From Terribacillus sp. DMT04 (GTDB lineage Bacteria; Bacillota; Bacilli; Bacillales; Amphibacillaceae): DNA of 64,000 nt. This document shows, piece after piece, positions 26,777-36,539 of this stretch; position 1 is the stretch's first letter, and each line of letters opens with the position of its first letter. Made by a program: the position numbers and the translations under genes. The notes beneath the pieces were generated by a model, which made no database searches, was not told the origin of the DNA, and saw nothing but the letters and a program-made list of their open reading frames with translations. The stretch is taken from contig NZ_CP077639.1 in the NCBI RefSeq assembly GCF_019056395.1, forward strand, positions 2,978,001 through 3,042,000, written 5' to 3'.

Positions 26777-28474
26777 GTGCGGACGTATGCAAACAGAAAA
26801 GCAATCCTGCTTTGTATAGCAGCAATACTTATCTTTGTCTCCCCTCTGTTTTTACTTGGAGATCAAGCTCATATCCGCGTCCACGATAATCTTGACTCCA
26901 ACTTGGCGTGGTATAAGGTACTCGCCGAAAGCGGCCAGTTATTTGGCGGAGTTCACGCCGTTATTCCTCAGATAATTAGCGGTTTGCCGAGAGACGCACT
27001 TGGTACCGAATGGACACTTATCGTTTGGCTGCACACCTGGTTTCCGACAATGACAGCTTATGCTATCAGCCAGCTGCTCACAAGACTGGTCGCTTTTCTA
27101 GGTATGTATTTGCTGCTTCGTACGCACATAATCCGGAATGAGAAAGCACATTGGATTGTTGCTTTCGTATCACTTGCTTTTGCGCTCACACCTTTTTGGC
27201 CCTCAGGAATGCTCAGTACAATGGGGCATCCTTTAGCGCTGTGGGCTTTCCTGTCTATACGTGCTCAGAAAGCCACTTGGAAACATTGGGTTGTCATTAC
27301 ACTGCTTCCCTTCTATGCGAGTTTCGTACTTGGCTTTTTCTTTTTCCTCGCTCTGATGGGAATCATCTGGCTAGTCGATGTCATTCGTTATCGGCGTTTA
27401 AATTTGTTTTTTTTGATCAGCATTGTGTGGATGACAGCTGTGTTCCTCGCGACAGATTATCGACTCGTCTACACAATGATTGCAGGGTCCGAGACGATGC
27501 ATCGGGTGGAGTTCGTCTCTTCCAGACAAGATTTTTCGCAAACGCTTCGTTTATTTCAGAAAAACTTTTTACTAGGTCACAACCACGTGATGACGCTCCA
27601 TACACTTGTCATTCTTCCTGGGCTCGCGATTGCACTGCTGCTTGTTCTTTTCACAAAGAGACGCACAAGACCAATGCATATCTATCTAGGCCTGACGGGA
27701 TTAAACCTGCTCCTCTCCTTTTGGTATGCGCTGTGGTTCAACAAGATATGGAAGTTCCCAAAAGAACATGTCGATCTGTTATCTGCGTTTAACTTTGCTC
27801 GCTTCCATTTTTTGCGCCCACTCGTCATCTACATTAGTTTCGGCTTAGCTTGTTATTTGTTATGGCAGCTTGGCAGACGAAGCGTTCGCGGATTAGTTTA
27901 TGTACTTCTTTGCCTGCAGCTCGTCGTATTGGCTTTATCAAATGAAGAGATTGTTTACCGCTATAAGCAAGCTCCTTCAGTTGGAGAATTTTATGCCGTC
28001 GAACAGTTTCAGGAGATCCGCGATTATATTGGACTGCCGCAAAGCGCTTATAAAGTAGCAAGTATTGGCCTGCATCCTGCCATCGCGCAATATAACGGGT
28101 TTTATACAGTAGATACATACAATAACATCATTCCACTTGCGTACAAGCATCAATTCCGCGAAGTAATTGCTGATGAACTTGCAAAAGACAAACAATTAAA
28201 ACGTTATTTTGATGAGTGGGGCAGCCGCTTATACATCTATTCTGCAGAGTTAGGCAAACACTATGACTTCCGTAAGCATTCGAGCAAGACTATCCAAAGT
28301 CTCGAGTTAAACACGCTCGCATTACACGATTTAGGCGGTAACTTTATCCTATCTTCCGTTCCGATTGAGAACGCTGCAGCTAACAACCTGCAATTCGAGC
28401 AAAGTTTCGATCATCCTGATTCAGCGTGGCGTATCCATCTGTACCGGGTGCAATCAAAGGAGGGAATGCATTGA
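26777..28474 (+). CDS. YkoS-like polytopic membrane protein
   Basis: 565 residues from GTG 26777, with AAGAGGA about 10 bases upstream; a GTG at 26768 is too close to that site. About ten membrane segments, an early VHDNLDSNLAW motif, and a C-terminal extracytoplasmic region of about 150 residues. This is the layout of the YkoS (DUF6044) family and of oligosaccharide-handling membrane enzymes such as YfhO. Its TGA overlaps the TTG start of the glycosyltransferase that follows. Probably works with that enzyme in modifying a cell-surface glycan. Confidence 0.75.
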   Translation: MRTYANRKAILLCIAAILIFVSPLFLLGDQAHIRVHDNLDSNLAWYKVLAESGQLFGGVHAVIPQIISGLPRDALGTEWTLIVWLHTWFPTMTAYAISQLLTRLVAFLGMYLLLRTHIIRNEKAHWIVAFVSLAFALTPFWPSGMLSTMGHPLALWAFLSIRAQKATWKHWVVITLLPFYASFVLGFFFFLALMGIIWLVDVIRYRRLNLFFLISIVWMTAVFLATDYRLVYTMIAGSETMHRVEFVSSRQDFSQTLRLFQKNFLLGHNHVMTLHTLVILPGLAIALLLVLFTKRRTRPMHIYLGLTGLNLLLSFWYALWFNKIWKFPKEHVDLLSAFNFARFHFLRPLVIYISFGLACYLLWQLGRRSVRGLVYVLLCLQLVVLALSNEEIVYRYKQAPSVGEFYAVEQFQEIRDYIGLPQSAYKVASIGLHPAIAQYNGFYTVDTYNNIIPLAYKHQFREVIADELAKDKQLKRYFDEWGSRLYIYSAELGKHYDFRKHSSKTIQSLELNTLALHDLGGNFILSSVPIENAAANNLQFEQSFDHPDSAWRIHLYRVQSKEGMH

Positions 28475-29463
28475 CTTCTTCATTACCTGTACTGACTTTA
28501 GTAATTCCTTGCTATAACGAAGAAGCAATATTGACTGATACATGCGCGAAGCTTAGTTCTACATTGGCTTCCCTAATGGTAGAACAGCTCATCTCACCAG
28601 CAAGCACCATCCTCTTCGTTGATGATGGCAGCAAAGATCATACGTGGCAGCTGATTAAAATCGAGCACCTAGCCAACCGGCTCGTTACCGGTATTAAACT
28701 AGCGTCTAACGCTGGTCATCAGCGCGCACTTCTTGCTGGTATGATGCATGCCAGACATTATGCAGACTGTGTTATCACACTGGATGCTGATCTGCAAGAT
28801 GACATCTCCGTGATTCGTACATTCGTACTGCGTTACTTGGAAGGATATGAAATTGTATACGGCGTCCGTAACAATCGAGCCTCCGATACTCGTTTTAAGC
28901 GCAATACTGCCGCCCTTTTTTACCGGTTCATGGATACGCTTGGCATCCGGTTAATCTCAAATCATGCTGACTATCGGCTGCTGAACAAGCGAGCGTTAGA
29001 TGAGCTAAGCCGTTATGGGGAATCTAAATTATTTCTGCGTGGCATCATTCCGCAGATCGGATTCAAGTCCGACATCGTTCCTTATGAAAGAAAACGGCGT
29101 CTGGCCGGGGAAACAAAATATCCGCTCAAGAAAATGCTTAGCTTTGCCTTTGAAGGAATTACATCTTTCAGTGTCGCACCAATTCGGTTGATAGCTGCAA
29201 TTGGTTTCACACTATTTTTAGTCAGTATGCTTGCGGCTTGTTATGCGGCTTTTCAGAAGTTATTCGGTGATCCTGACGCTGGCTGGACATCTTTAATTAT
29301 CTCTATATGGCTTCTGGGCGGTCTCCAATTGATGGCAATTGGGATTATTGGTGAATATATTGGTACTATTTTTGCAGAAGTAAAAAAACGCCCTCTGTAT
29401 TCGATTGATTCTAAGTTGGAGCAAATACATTCAATAAGCACACCAAAATTTACAAAGACTTAA
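28471..29463 (+). CDS. YkoT-like family 2 glycosyltransferase with C-terminal membrane anchor
   Basis: 330 residues from TTG 28471, because AAAGGAGGG lies 8 bases ahead and TTG overlaps the preceding stop as TTGA. GT2 fold of the DPM1/GtrB type: IPCYNEE, VDDGSKD, TLDADLQDD (DxD). Two C-terminal membrane helices follow. Such enzymes charge undecaprenyl phosphate with a sugar; the partner YkoS-like protein would then transfer it outside. Coupled to the upstream gene. Confidence 0.85.
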   Translation: MTSSLPVLTLVIPCYNEEAILTDTCAKLSSTLASLMVEQLISPASTILFVDDGSKDHTWQLIKIEHLANRLVTGIKLASNAGHQRALLAGMMHARHYADCVITLDADLQDDISVIRTFVLRYLEGYEIVYGVRNNRASDTRFKRNTAALFYRFMDTLGIRLISNHADYRLLNKRALDELSRYGESKLFLRGIIPQIGFKSDIVPYERKRRLAGETKYPLKKMLSFAFEGITSFSVAPIRLIAAIGFTLFLVSMLAACYAAFQKLFGDPDAGWTSLIISIWLLGGLQLMAIGIIGEYIGTIFAEVKKRPLYSIDSKLEQIHSISTPKFTKT

Positions 29464-29563
29464 CATTTTTTTGCATTAGGTCAGCTTTTCTGTTAGAATA
29501 GCTTACAAACAGGATACCCCCAAAATATTTCTGTTTGTTTGCTGCTGTGTGCTCAGCAGCATG

Positions 29564-29593
29564 AAAAAAGCCACTCTTTTGAGTGGCTTTTTT
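29564..29593. terminator. Bidirectional terminator after the ykoT-like gene
   Basis: A perfect 13-bp stem AAAAAAGCCACTC / GAGTGGCTTTTTT with TTTT loop serves the plus-strand glycosyltransferase and the convergent symporter gene. Confidence 0.9.
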
Positions 29594-29611
29594 GCTTTGT
29601 CTCTATTCTTG

Positions 29612-31402
29612 TTAATCTCCGCTAATCCGTGATTCCCTCGCGGCTTCTGTCTGCTTTTCTACATAACTGCTGTACTTTTTATGCCAAAACTTGATGGATA
29701 CTATATAAAGAATGATATTGGCAACAACAAGAACAGCAACTGATGGCCAGAACCAGTTTGACACAGCAGCATGCTCATAAGCTAAGCCAATTGGCGAGAA
29801 GACCACGTAAACAAGTAAGATAGCCATAATTAATGTAATGGAAGCAGGAATAGCATGCTTCCAAGGAACCAGATGATCTTCCCCACTTTCCGCATAAAAG
29901 ACCGGCTTGATTGTTTGAAGTGGTTTCGCCTTTGCCATAATTAGCATAAAGGCTACTTCGATTGCGAGTAAGATGCCATATACATGGATATAATTGATTC
30001 CTGGATCCCAATCGAATATCTGTCGGAATCCCCAAACCATCATGTAATACGCAATAACATGGAATCCAATAACCACTTTTGCTGCAATAGAAGGAATTCG
30101 CTTGAAAAGCATCCCCATTAAAACAATAACAAGGATTGGAATATTAAAGAATCCTGTAAATTGGCGGATTAAGTTCCATAATCCATTAGGTGCATACATC
30201 AAGAATGGTGCAACAAAGAAGGATACGAGCGCAATGAAAATGCCGAGTATCTTGCTGACCTTGATAAGTTTATCGTCAGAAGCTTCCGGATTGAAGACAG
30301 GTTTGTAAATATCAAGCACAAGCAGCGTTGCCACACTGTTTAGTATGGAGTTAAAGCTGCTTAAAACCGCCCCAAATAGTACAGCAAGAAAGAATCCCAG
30401 CATCCAAATCGGCAGCACGTCGCTAACTAAAGTCGGGTAACTCAAATCGCTATCTCGGATAGAATCACCATACATATGGAATGCAATAAGACCGGGAAGG
30501 AGCATGAAAATCGGTACTAATAGTTTGAGATAACCAGTGAACAGGACACCTTTTTGTCCTTCTGCAAGGTTTTTCGCACCTAGTGCACGCTGAATAACAT
30601 ATTGATTCAGTGCCCAATAGAACAGGTTAGCAAATATAATACCTGTAAAAATAGAAAAGAATGGAACATTATCATCACTGCTGCCGATAGCATTTAGTTT
30701 CTCAGGGCTATTTTGAACAATATGCTTCATCCCCTGGACCATACTCCCATCACCAAGCATGATAAATCCAAGTATTGGAACAAGAAAACCGATAATAACA
30801 AGTCCAATTCCATTCAGAGTATCGGATACTGCTACAGCGCGTAATCCTCCGAAAATAGCATAAATTGCCCCAATAATACCAACGAACCAAATTGTCAGCC
30901 ACAATGCCTGCGTATATGTAATGTTAAGAAGTTCAGGAAGATCGAATAACTGAAGGACGGCTACCCCACCTGAATAGAGCATAGAAGGTATTGTTACACA
31001 CATATAGCCCAGAAGGAAAAGAATTACTGTCATACGGCGTACTGTTTCATCATAGCGCTTGCTCAAAAATTCTGGTACTGTCGAAATACCAATACCCAGA
31101 AACTTCGGGAGCAGGAAAATAGCCATGATGATGGCAGCCAGACCAGCTGTTACTTCCCACGCCATCCCTGACATGTTATTTGCAAAACTCTGGCCATTTA
31201 AACCAATTAGCTGTTCGGCAGATAGATTGGTTAACACAAGTGATCCGGCAATGAACACACCTGTTAAACCGCGACCAGCTAAGAAGTATTCATCAGCTGT
31301 ACCTACATTTCCCTTTGTCATGTAATATGATACCGCTGCCACTAATGCCATAAAAATAGCGCAAGTAACCAGGATAAAGATAATTTCACCAATACTGAAC
31401 AT
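29612..31402 (-). CDS. Sodium:solute symporter (SSS family)
   Basis: 596 residues with about 14 membrane segments. DEYFLAGRGLTG after TM1, LSAEQLIGLNGQSFA, GGLRAVAVSDTLNG and YWALNQYVIQRALGAKNL are SSS hallmarks, closest in form to sugar-type carriers (SGLT/YidK group). The substrate is not deducible. AAAGGGTG precedes the ATG. Single gene. Confidence 0.85.
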   Translation of the reverse strand: MFSIGEIIFILVTCAIFMALVAAVSYYMTKGNVGTADEYFLAGRGLTGVFIAGSLVLTNLSAEQLIGLNGQSFANNMSGMAWEVTAGLAAIIMAIFLLPKFLGIGISTVPEFLSKRYDETVRRMTVILFLLGYMCVTIPSMLYSGGVAVLQLFDLPELLNITYTQALWLTIWFVGIIGAIYAIFGGLRAVAVSDTLNGIGLVIIGFLVPILGFIMLGDGSMVQGMKHIVQNSPEKLNAIGSSDDNVPFFSIFTGIIFANLFYWALNQYVIQRALGAKNLAEGQKGVLFTGYLKLLVPIFMLLPGLIAFHMYGDSIRDSDLSYPTLVSDVLPIWMLGFFLAVLFGAVLSSFNSILNSVATLLVLDIYKPVFNPEASDDKLIKVSKILGIFIALVSFFVAPFLMYAPNGLWNLIRQFTGFFNIPILVIVLMGMLFKRIPSIAAKVVIGFHVIAYYMMVWGFRQIFDWDPGINYIHVYGILLAIEVAFMLIMAKAKPLQTIKPVFYAESGEDHLVPWKHAIPASITLIMAILLVYVVFSPIGLAYEHAAVSNWFWPSVAVLVVANIILYIVSIKFWHKKYSSYVEKQTEAARESRISGD

Positions 31403-31517
31403 GTGATCACCCTTTATGTAGAAGATAGGCCTGAAAACTACCTAGGCATCTATTAAGTAACCTATTTCTTGTATTGGGAAACCTGTTTTTACAAATTTGT
31501 ATGCACTATCACTAATT

Positions 31518-32708
31518 CTATTGCGTTCGAACATACGCCAGCTCATACGTATTCTCATCTTGTAACGCCATCCAAGCTAACTCCAGCTGCAGCGCATCAC
31601 GAATCTGTTCTTTTGCTTGCTGAACAGGAAGCAGTGTGTTCACAGCTGTTAAAGCATGTGGTAATCTATCGATGATGCACTCTCTAATAAGACCTGTATA
31701 CATACCTACATGAATGCTAGCTGTAACGGCATCGACGATATAACCGTCCCATACATACTGAAACTGAAAAATATAGGTTGGCTCTAGTTCGTCCTCTATT
31801 GCCGCATCGGCAGCCATTTCGGCACCAGCTAATTTCCACTGGTCCCACGGCTTCTCTTCCTCAGCAACATGGGATAAAAATCGGATTGCTTGCAGCTGCA
31901 GCCCCTCTTGCGTTATCAAAACGCCTTTCTGCCACGGCGTAGAGCCAGAATAGAAGATCACTTCCTCATTTTTACGAACAGCAATCTGATCTGTTATATC
32001 TTCTGCGCTATGTGTTTCAACTAGCTCTTTTTCTGCCCATAGCTGCAAGCCTTCTTCTTGGTAATACTTAATAAAGGTATTATCCAGTCCCATTAAAGTA
32101 GCCCAATCTCCACTCGCTTCAGGTTCTTCTATATCCGTCAAAACAGGCGGCAATTCACTGTACAATACAGTTCCATCCGCACGAACTCCAATTGCTTGAT
32201 CGAAAAGCTGATAAACAGCAGCTCCATCTGCCACTGTTAAAACAACTGGTGACTCTTCCAGCAGATTCTCCTTGGCAGCTGAAACGGACACCAACTTCTT
32301 ACTATCAAGCAGTGTATACGTATGCTTATACAATTGCGCTGCCGTAATATAGCCAGAACGATGTACTTCAACAGTCAGTCCTGCGCCTGGGATTGGCAAT
32401 TGATACTTGGAATCAGATTCTTCCAAACGAATAACAGTACGATCCTCGAATGCCTCTAGTTGGACTGTCTGGTTCGCTTCTGGATAGAAAACGGATGCAA
32501 ACTGTCTTGCTGCCAATACTGCTTCTGTTCCTTCTGTAGCAGGCAGCTCCACATTCAAATCAAATCCGATTAACTGACCATCAGCATCCAGGTCAACGAT
32601 ACCGCACCGCTCTCTATTTTCTGATAAAAGAAGCAGCGTGTTATCCGCTTCCTCAACCTGTATGAATGGAGGAAGAAATTGCTTTAAATGATCTATTAGT
32701 TCTTTCAT
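31518..32708 (-). CDS. Large cytosolic protein of unknown function
   Basis: 396 residues from ATG 32708, with AAAGGAG 7 bases ahead. No membrane segment or signal peptide. Two similarly built halves of acidic, strand-rich sequence with recurring VLAARQFA- and PVVLTV-like turns; somewhat reminiscent of YcdB/YcdC (PepSY-like) repeats but without a motif I can rely on. Single gene between the symporter and the dioxygenase. Confidence 0.55.
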   Translation of the reverse strand: MKELIDHLKQFLPPFIQVEEADNTLLLLSENRERCGIVDLDADGQLIGFDLNVELPATEGTEAVLAARQFASVFYPEANQTVQLEAFEDRTVIRLEESDSKYQLPIPGAGLTVEVHRSGYITAAQLYKHTYTLLDSKKLVSVSAAKENLLEESPVVLTVADGAAVYQLFDQAIGVRADGTVLYSELPPVLTDIEEPEASGDWATLMGLDNTFIKYYQEEGLQLWAEKELVETHSAEDITDQIAVRKNEEVIFYSGSTPWQKGVLITQEGLQLQAIRFLSHVAEEEKPWDQWKLAGAEMAADAAIEDELEPTYIFQFQYVWDGYIVDAVTASIHVGMYTGLIRECIIDRLPHALTAVNTLLPVQQAKEQIRDALQLELAWMALQDENTYELAYVRTQ

Positions 32709-32800
32709 AATTAACTCCTTTGTCTTCTGCTTTCTTGCTAACATTATGGCACAAAAACAAAAAGACACACAACAGCGGCTGCTGTCATGCGTCTAATCAT

Positions 32801-33673
32801 TTACTGTACTGTCAGTTTTACCGTTGAACCGACCGGGTCCTGGAGTGAGTACCTGTTTTGATTCAGTTTCACGTCCAAACCTGCTGCTTTTGCTCTTTCT
32901 ATTGCCTTCTTACGGGCGTCTTCATCTGGATAGACGATTGTAAACCAATCCATGCCTGCTTCATCTATACTTATAGAAGGTGCATTTGCTCCATGCCACG
33001 TATTGAGTCCAATATGATGATGATAACGACCTGTGGAGACAAATAAAGCGCCTGGATATCCTGAAACAACCGTCTCAAAGCCTAATACATTGTTATAGAA
33101 TGCTGCCGCTTCACCGATATGCCGCATATACAAGTGAATATGACCAATGACAGTCCCTTCCGGAAGACCTGCCCATTCCGTATCGGAAGCTTCTTTTAGT
33201 AAGTTCTCCCCATCAAGCGGGTCAGTTGTCATTTGAATTTCTCCATTTACCCAATTCCAGCTTGAATCTGTCTTATCTGCATATATTTCGATGCCATTTC
33301 CATCGGGGTCATTTAAATATATTGCTTCACTAACCCCATGATCAGAAGCTCCGAATGCTACCCGGTGTTGCACATAAAATTTAACTACATTTGCTAAATC
33401 TTTTCTGGATGGCAGCAGCAATGCAAAATGATACAGACCAGCATGCCGATCTGGCTTTCGCTTAAGCTCTTTGCCTTCTTCAAGATATAACAAAATATTG
33501 GCACCTGAACCAAGCGCAGCTTTGCCAATTCCCTCTTCCATTACTTGTAAGCCGATTACTTTTGTAAAATAGTCGATAGATCGATTGAGATCTGTTACAC
33601 GTAATTTCACTTGACCAATATAAGTTTGCGGCGGTTGTTGATAAAAGATATAAACTCCCCCTCCATCACTCAC
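32801..33673 (-). CDS. CatE-like catechol 2,3-dioxygenase (VOC family)
   Basis: About 285-290 residues, two vicinal-oxygen-chelate repeats. YHFALLLP and GNGIEIYAD in the first and GHIHLYMRHIGEAAAFYNNVLGF, YHHHIGLN in the second match B. subtilis CatE, which cleaves catechol rings during catechol stress. The start is unclear: GTG 33673 lacks a ribosome site, while a strong GGAGGGGGA (33656-33664 region, minus) is followed by no ATG, GTG or TTG in frame. A palindromic operator overlaps the promoter upstream. Functionally it would pair with the MhqR/MhqD quinone response at the other end of the window. Confidence 0.75.
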   Translation of the reverse strand: MSDGGGVYIFYQQPPQTYIGQVKLRVTDLNRSIDYFTKVIGLQVMEEGIGKAALGSGANILLYLEEGKELKRKPDRHAGLYHFALLLPSRKDLANVVKFYVQHRVAFGASDHGVSEAIYLNDPDGNGIEIYADKTDSSWNWVNGEIQMTTDPLDGENLLKEASDTEWAGLPEGTVIGHIHLYMRHIGEAAAFYNNVLGFETVVSGYPGALFVSTGRYHHHIGLNTWHGANAPSISIDEAGMDWFTIVYPDEDARKKAIERAKAAGLDVKLNQNRYSLQDPVGSTVKLTVQ

Positions 33674-33675
33674 TT

Positions 33676-33718
33676 ACTTAATGTAATTAAGTGTATTTTA
33701 GAAAGTTATTAACGTCAA
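33676..33718 (-). promoter_or_regulatory. Promoter and palindromic operator of the catE-like gene
   Basis: On the minus strand TTGACG (33713-33718), 17 bp, TACACT (33690-33695). A perfect inverted repeat ACTTAAT-TAC-ATTAAGT (33676-33692) overlaps the -10 box and start point. The geometry suits repression by a MarR or DUF24 (YodB/CatR type) regulator; the regulator is not in the window. Confidence 0.55.
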
Positions 33719-33723
33719 GTAAC

Positions 33724-33758
33724 ACAAAAAAAGAACACCACGTTTCCGTGATGTTCTT
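33724..33758 (-). terminator. Terminator of nupC
   Basis: A 12-bp stem (33731-33742 with 33747-33758, one mismatched or wobble pair), loop of four, followed on the minus strand by TTTTTTT. Confidence 0.9.
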
Positions 33759-33765
33759 CCGATTA

Positions 33766-34947
33766 TCAATATAACAATCCAACAATCGTTGCAGATAAGA
33801 AGCTGACCAAGGTTGCTCCGTATAGAAGTTTCAGGCCAAACTTCGCTACCGTATTTCCTTGTTTTTCGTTCAGACCTTTCACCGCACCAGCAATAATACC
33901 AATGGAAGAGAAGTTCGCAAACGAAACGAGGAATACAGACACAATTGCTGTAACGCGACCGCTTAACTCGTAAACGCCGCTGTCTAGCGTCTGCATTGCA
34001 ACAAATTCATTTGATACCATTTTAGTAGCCATAATACTTCCTGCATCGATTGCTTGCGACCAAGGAACACCCATTAAGAAGGCAAATGGCGCAAAGACGT
34101 ACCCAAGCAGTTCTTGGAAGTTAATTCCGAATATAGCATCGAAGACGCCGTTAATCATGGCAATCAAAGCTACAAAACCAATTAGCATTGCCGCAACGAC
34201 TACTGCGACTTTGAAACCATCCATAATATATTCCCCAAGCATTTCGAAAAAGGTTTGTTTTTCACCTTTTTCCTCTTCAATCATGTCTTGTTCTGGGTCA
34301 ACATCATAAGGATTAATAAGTAAGGCAATGATAAATCCGCCAAACAAGTTCAAGACAAGTGCTGTTACAACATAACGCGGTTCAAGCATTGTCATATAAG
34401 AGCCGACAATCGACATCGACACAGTAGACATTGCAGATGCACAAAGTGTATACAAACGGTGACGCGGCAGTAAGCCAAGCTGTTTCTTCAGAGAGATAAA
34501 TACTTCGGATTGTCCAAGTACTGCCGATGCCACTGCGTTATAAGACTCGAGCTTCCCAAGACCGTTCACCTTACTAAGTGCAATTCCGATAAATTTAATA
34601 AGGAAAGGTAAAATGCGCCAGTATTGCAAAATACCGATTAAAGCAGAAATGAAAACAATTGGAAGCAGCACATTCATAAAGAAAGTAGATTCTTCAGGAT
34701 TCACCAGTCCGCCAAAAACAAAGGAGATTCCTTCTGCTGCATAAACGAGCAGCTGATTAAACCCTTTAGATATACTTCCTACCAACACGTTGCCCGCTCC
34801 TGTATTCAAGAGGATGTAACCGAATACAAGCTGCAGCACAATCATGATAATAATCGGGCGAATCTTCACCATTTTTCTATTTGAACTAGCAATCCATGCT
34901 AATCCCATAAACACGAATAAACCAATGATACCGATAATGTAACTCAT
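33766..34947 (-). CDS. nupC: Concentrative nucleoside transporter NupC
   Basis: 393 residues with about ten membrane segments. GQSEVFI, SMSIVGSYMTML, ATKMVSNEFVAM and SFANFSSIGIIAG are the CNT signature stretches, and the whole sequence tracks B. subtilis NupC more closely than NupG. It imports pyrimidine nucleosides with protons. AAAGGGGAG precedes the ATG. Single gene with a strong terminator. Confidence 0.9.
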   Translation of the reverse strand: MSYIIGIIGLFVFMGLAWIASSNRKMVKIRPIIIMIVLQLVFGYILLNTGAGNVLVGSISKGFNQLLVYAAEGISFVFGGLVNPEESTFFMNVLLPIVFISALIGILQYWRILPFLIKFIGIALSKVNGLGKLESYNAVASAVLGQSEVFISLKKQLGLLPRHRLYTLCASAMSTVSMSIVGSYMTMLEPRYVVTALVLNLFGGFIIALLINPYDVDPEQDMIEEEKGEKQTFFEMLGEYIMDGFKVAVVVAAMLIGFVALIAMINGVFDAIFGINFQELLGYVFAPFAFLMGVPWSQAIDAGSIMATKMVSNEFVAMQTLDSGVYELSGRVTAIVSVFLVSFANFSSIGIIAGAVKGLNEKQGNTVAKFGLKLLYGATLVSFLSATIVGLLY

Positions 34948-35251
34948 GATGCTCCCCTTTCGCGCCTTTCGCTGTAAGCTTTAGACGACATTACTCATCA
35001 AAGTAAAACATTTTTTTCACAACGAGTCCTATTATGCCATATTAATTCGTCAATACGTAGCATCATATCAAAAATAAATGTATTTAAAATATTCTAACTT
35101 ATCTCTCCTAGTGTACAAGGATAATAGGAAGAAAACAAGCTTGTCTGAAAGAAGCTAAACAGCTCTTTGTTATACACCTTTCTAAAGGTATTGCGCTTGT
35201 ATTAGTCTTACTATTCACGCTCTATGTATACATTTCTTTTCACAACAAAGA
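34948..35251. other. Intergenic region upstream of nupC
   Basis: About 300 A/T-rich bases up to repeat copy C. It must hold the nupC promoter (minus strand), but no good -35/-10 pair, CRE or purine riboswitch core was recognised. No gene seen. Confidence 0.35.
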
Positions 35252-35658
35252 AAGAGGCTGGGACATAACTGTTTAAGCTATATAAAAATCCAAACAATAC
35301 TGCAATTAAAAGCAGTATTGTTTGGATTTTTGCATTGTAAGGAATATGAGAGCATCGCTTCGGAAATACACTCCGCTTTCCTGCGGGCGGCTGGGGAGCC
35401 TCCTCCCGTGGGAGTCTCCGTGTATCTCCTACGCTGATTCTTGTTATGAGGACCTTTACTAGTATAGAAAGAATACGTAGACTCCTCGAAAATAAAAAGC
35501 GATTTTCTTGTCGGGGTCTACTTCAAAAGCCATTCTTGTTCGACGATAACAGCTAGATTTGGAAAGCAGCAGCTGTCAGAGGGCTGCATGAAAAAGTATG
35601 GATCTAGTCATTGTTCGCTTTTAGGATGAATTAATCTTGTTTTGTCCCAGACTCTCTT
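35252..35658 (+). repeat. Dispersed IS1182-related repeat, copy C (longest)
   Basis: 407 bases. Left end AAGAGGCTGGGACATAAC; the right end reads inversely AAGAGAGTCTGGGACAAAAC. Near-identical to copy B over most of its length, with an extra GC-rich stretch near 35386-35410. The left terminator-like hairpin (AATCCAAACAATACTGC / GCAGTATTGTTTGGATT, then TTT) is intact. Its right end is 2 bases from the stop codon of the aldose epimerase gene. No gene inside. Confidence 0.9.
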
Positions 35659-35660
35659 GT

Positions 35661-36539
35661 TTAATAGAACGTCATCGTGTAAACAGAATGGAAATCACTT
35701 CTCGGCTGAAGTTGCTGAACGCCCGCCTTCTCTGAAAGCTCTCCCGTTGCCTCCACTGTATCTGCTATTCCGAACCATGGTTCTATACAGATAAAAGGTG
35801 CCATCGTTTTTTCTGTTTTGTCGTATTTTGACCAGATACCGACAAAAGGAAAACCAGACATCGTAACTGCTACGCCATTACCATTGTCTGATTGAAGATG
35901 AACTTCTTCAATATGGTCATACACAAGTGCATCGTTTTCAAACAGATGCGCATTTACAGTCATCACCGGCAGTTCTGTTGGCTGGCCACTTTCCCGGATT
36001 AAACCGTCAACTAGTTCATAAGCGGTTACTTGTTTGTGTTGCACAGGTTTCAATTGAAGCTTATAGTCTGCTGTTTCTTCGCCCGATAGAAGCGGAAGCC
36101 GAAATGCGGGATGAGCACCAATAGAGAAATACATCGTTTTCGCTTGTTCCAAATTGGTTACTCTCCACTCCACGGAAAGCTTGTCATTATCCAGCTGATA
36201 AGCAATCTCGACTCGAAATTCATAAGGGTAAATCTCTTTGAAGCTCCCATTGGATTCCAGAGTGAATGTAACAGCAGATTTAGTCGTATGTGATACTTTA
36301 AATGCGGCATCACGCAGAAAACCGTGCTGCGAAAGTTCGTATCTATTGCCTTCCGCTTTATATTGATTATTCTTCAAACGTCCGACAATCGGGAATAAAA
36401 CGGGTGACACACGGCCCCAATAGGCGGCGTCTCCGTTCCACATATACGAGATCTTCGTGTCCTTATGTATAACACTGCGCACTTCTGCACCTAATTCAGC
36501 TACTTCCACCTTCAGCAAATCATTCTCTATACAGATCAT
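35661..36539 (-). CDS. Aldose 1-epimerase family protein (LacX/YeaD-like)
   Basis: 292 residues, beta-sandwich mutarotase fold. FPIVGRLKNN, SQHGFLRDAAF (catalytic His), SIGAHPAFRLP (second His) and CIEPWFGIAD (Glu region) follow LacX-type proteins. Its ATG overlaps the stop of the upstream HAD gene (ATGA). It likely interconverts sugar or sugar-phosphate anomers; pairing with a HAD phosphatase suggests sugar-phosphate clean-up. Confidence 0.85.
   Translation of the reverse strand: MICIENDLLKVEVAELGAEVRSVIHKDTKISYMWNGDAAYWGRVSPVLFPIVGRLKNNQYKAEGNRYELSQHGFLRDAAFKVSHTTKSAVTFTLESNGSFKEIYPYEFRVEIAYQLDNDKLSVEWRVTNLEQAKTMYFSIGAHPAFRLPLLSGEETADYKLQLKPVQHKQVTAYELVDGLIRESGQPTELPVMTVNAHLFENDALVYDHIEEVHLQSDNGNGVAVTMSGFPFVGIWSKYDKTEKTMAPFICIEPWFGIADTVEATGELSEKAGVQQLQPRSDFHSVYTMTFY

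Noticed and set aside
34948-35251. A purine riboswitch or CRE upstream of nupC
   Set aside because: No conserved riboswitch core, and no sequence fitting the CRE consensus.
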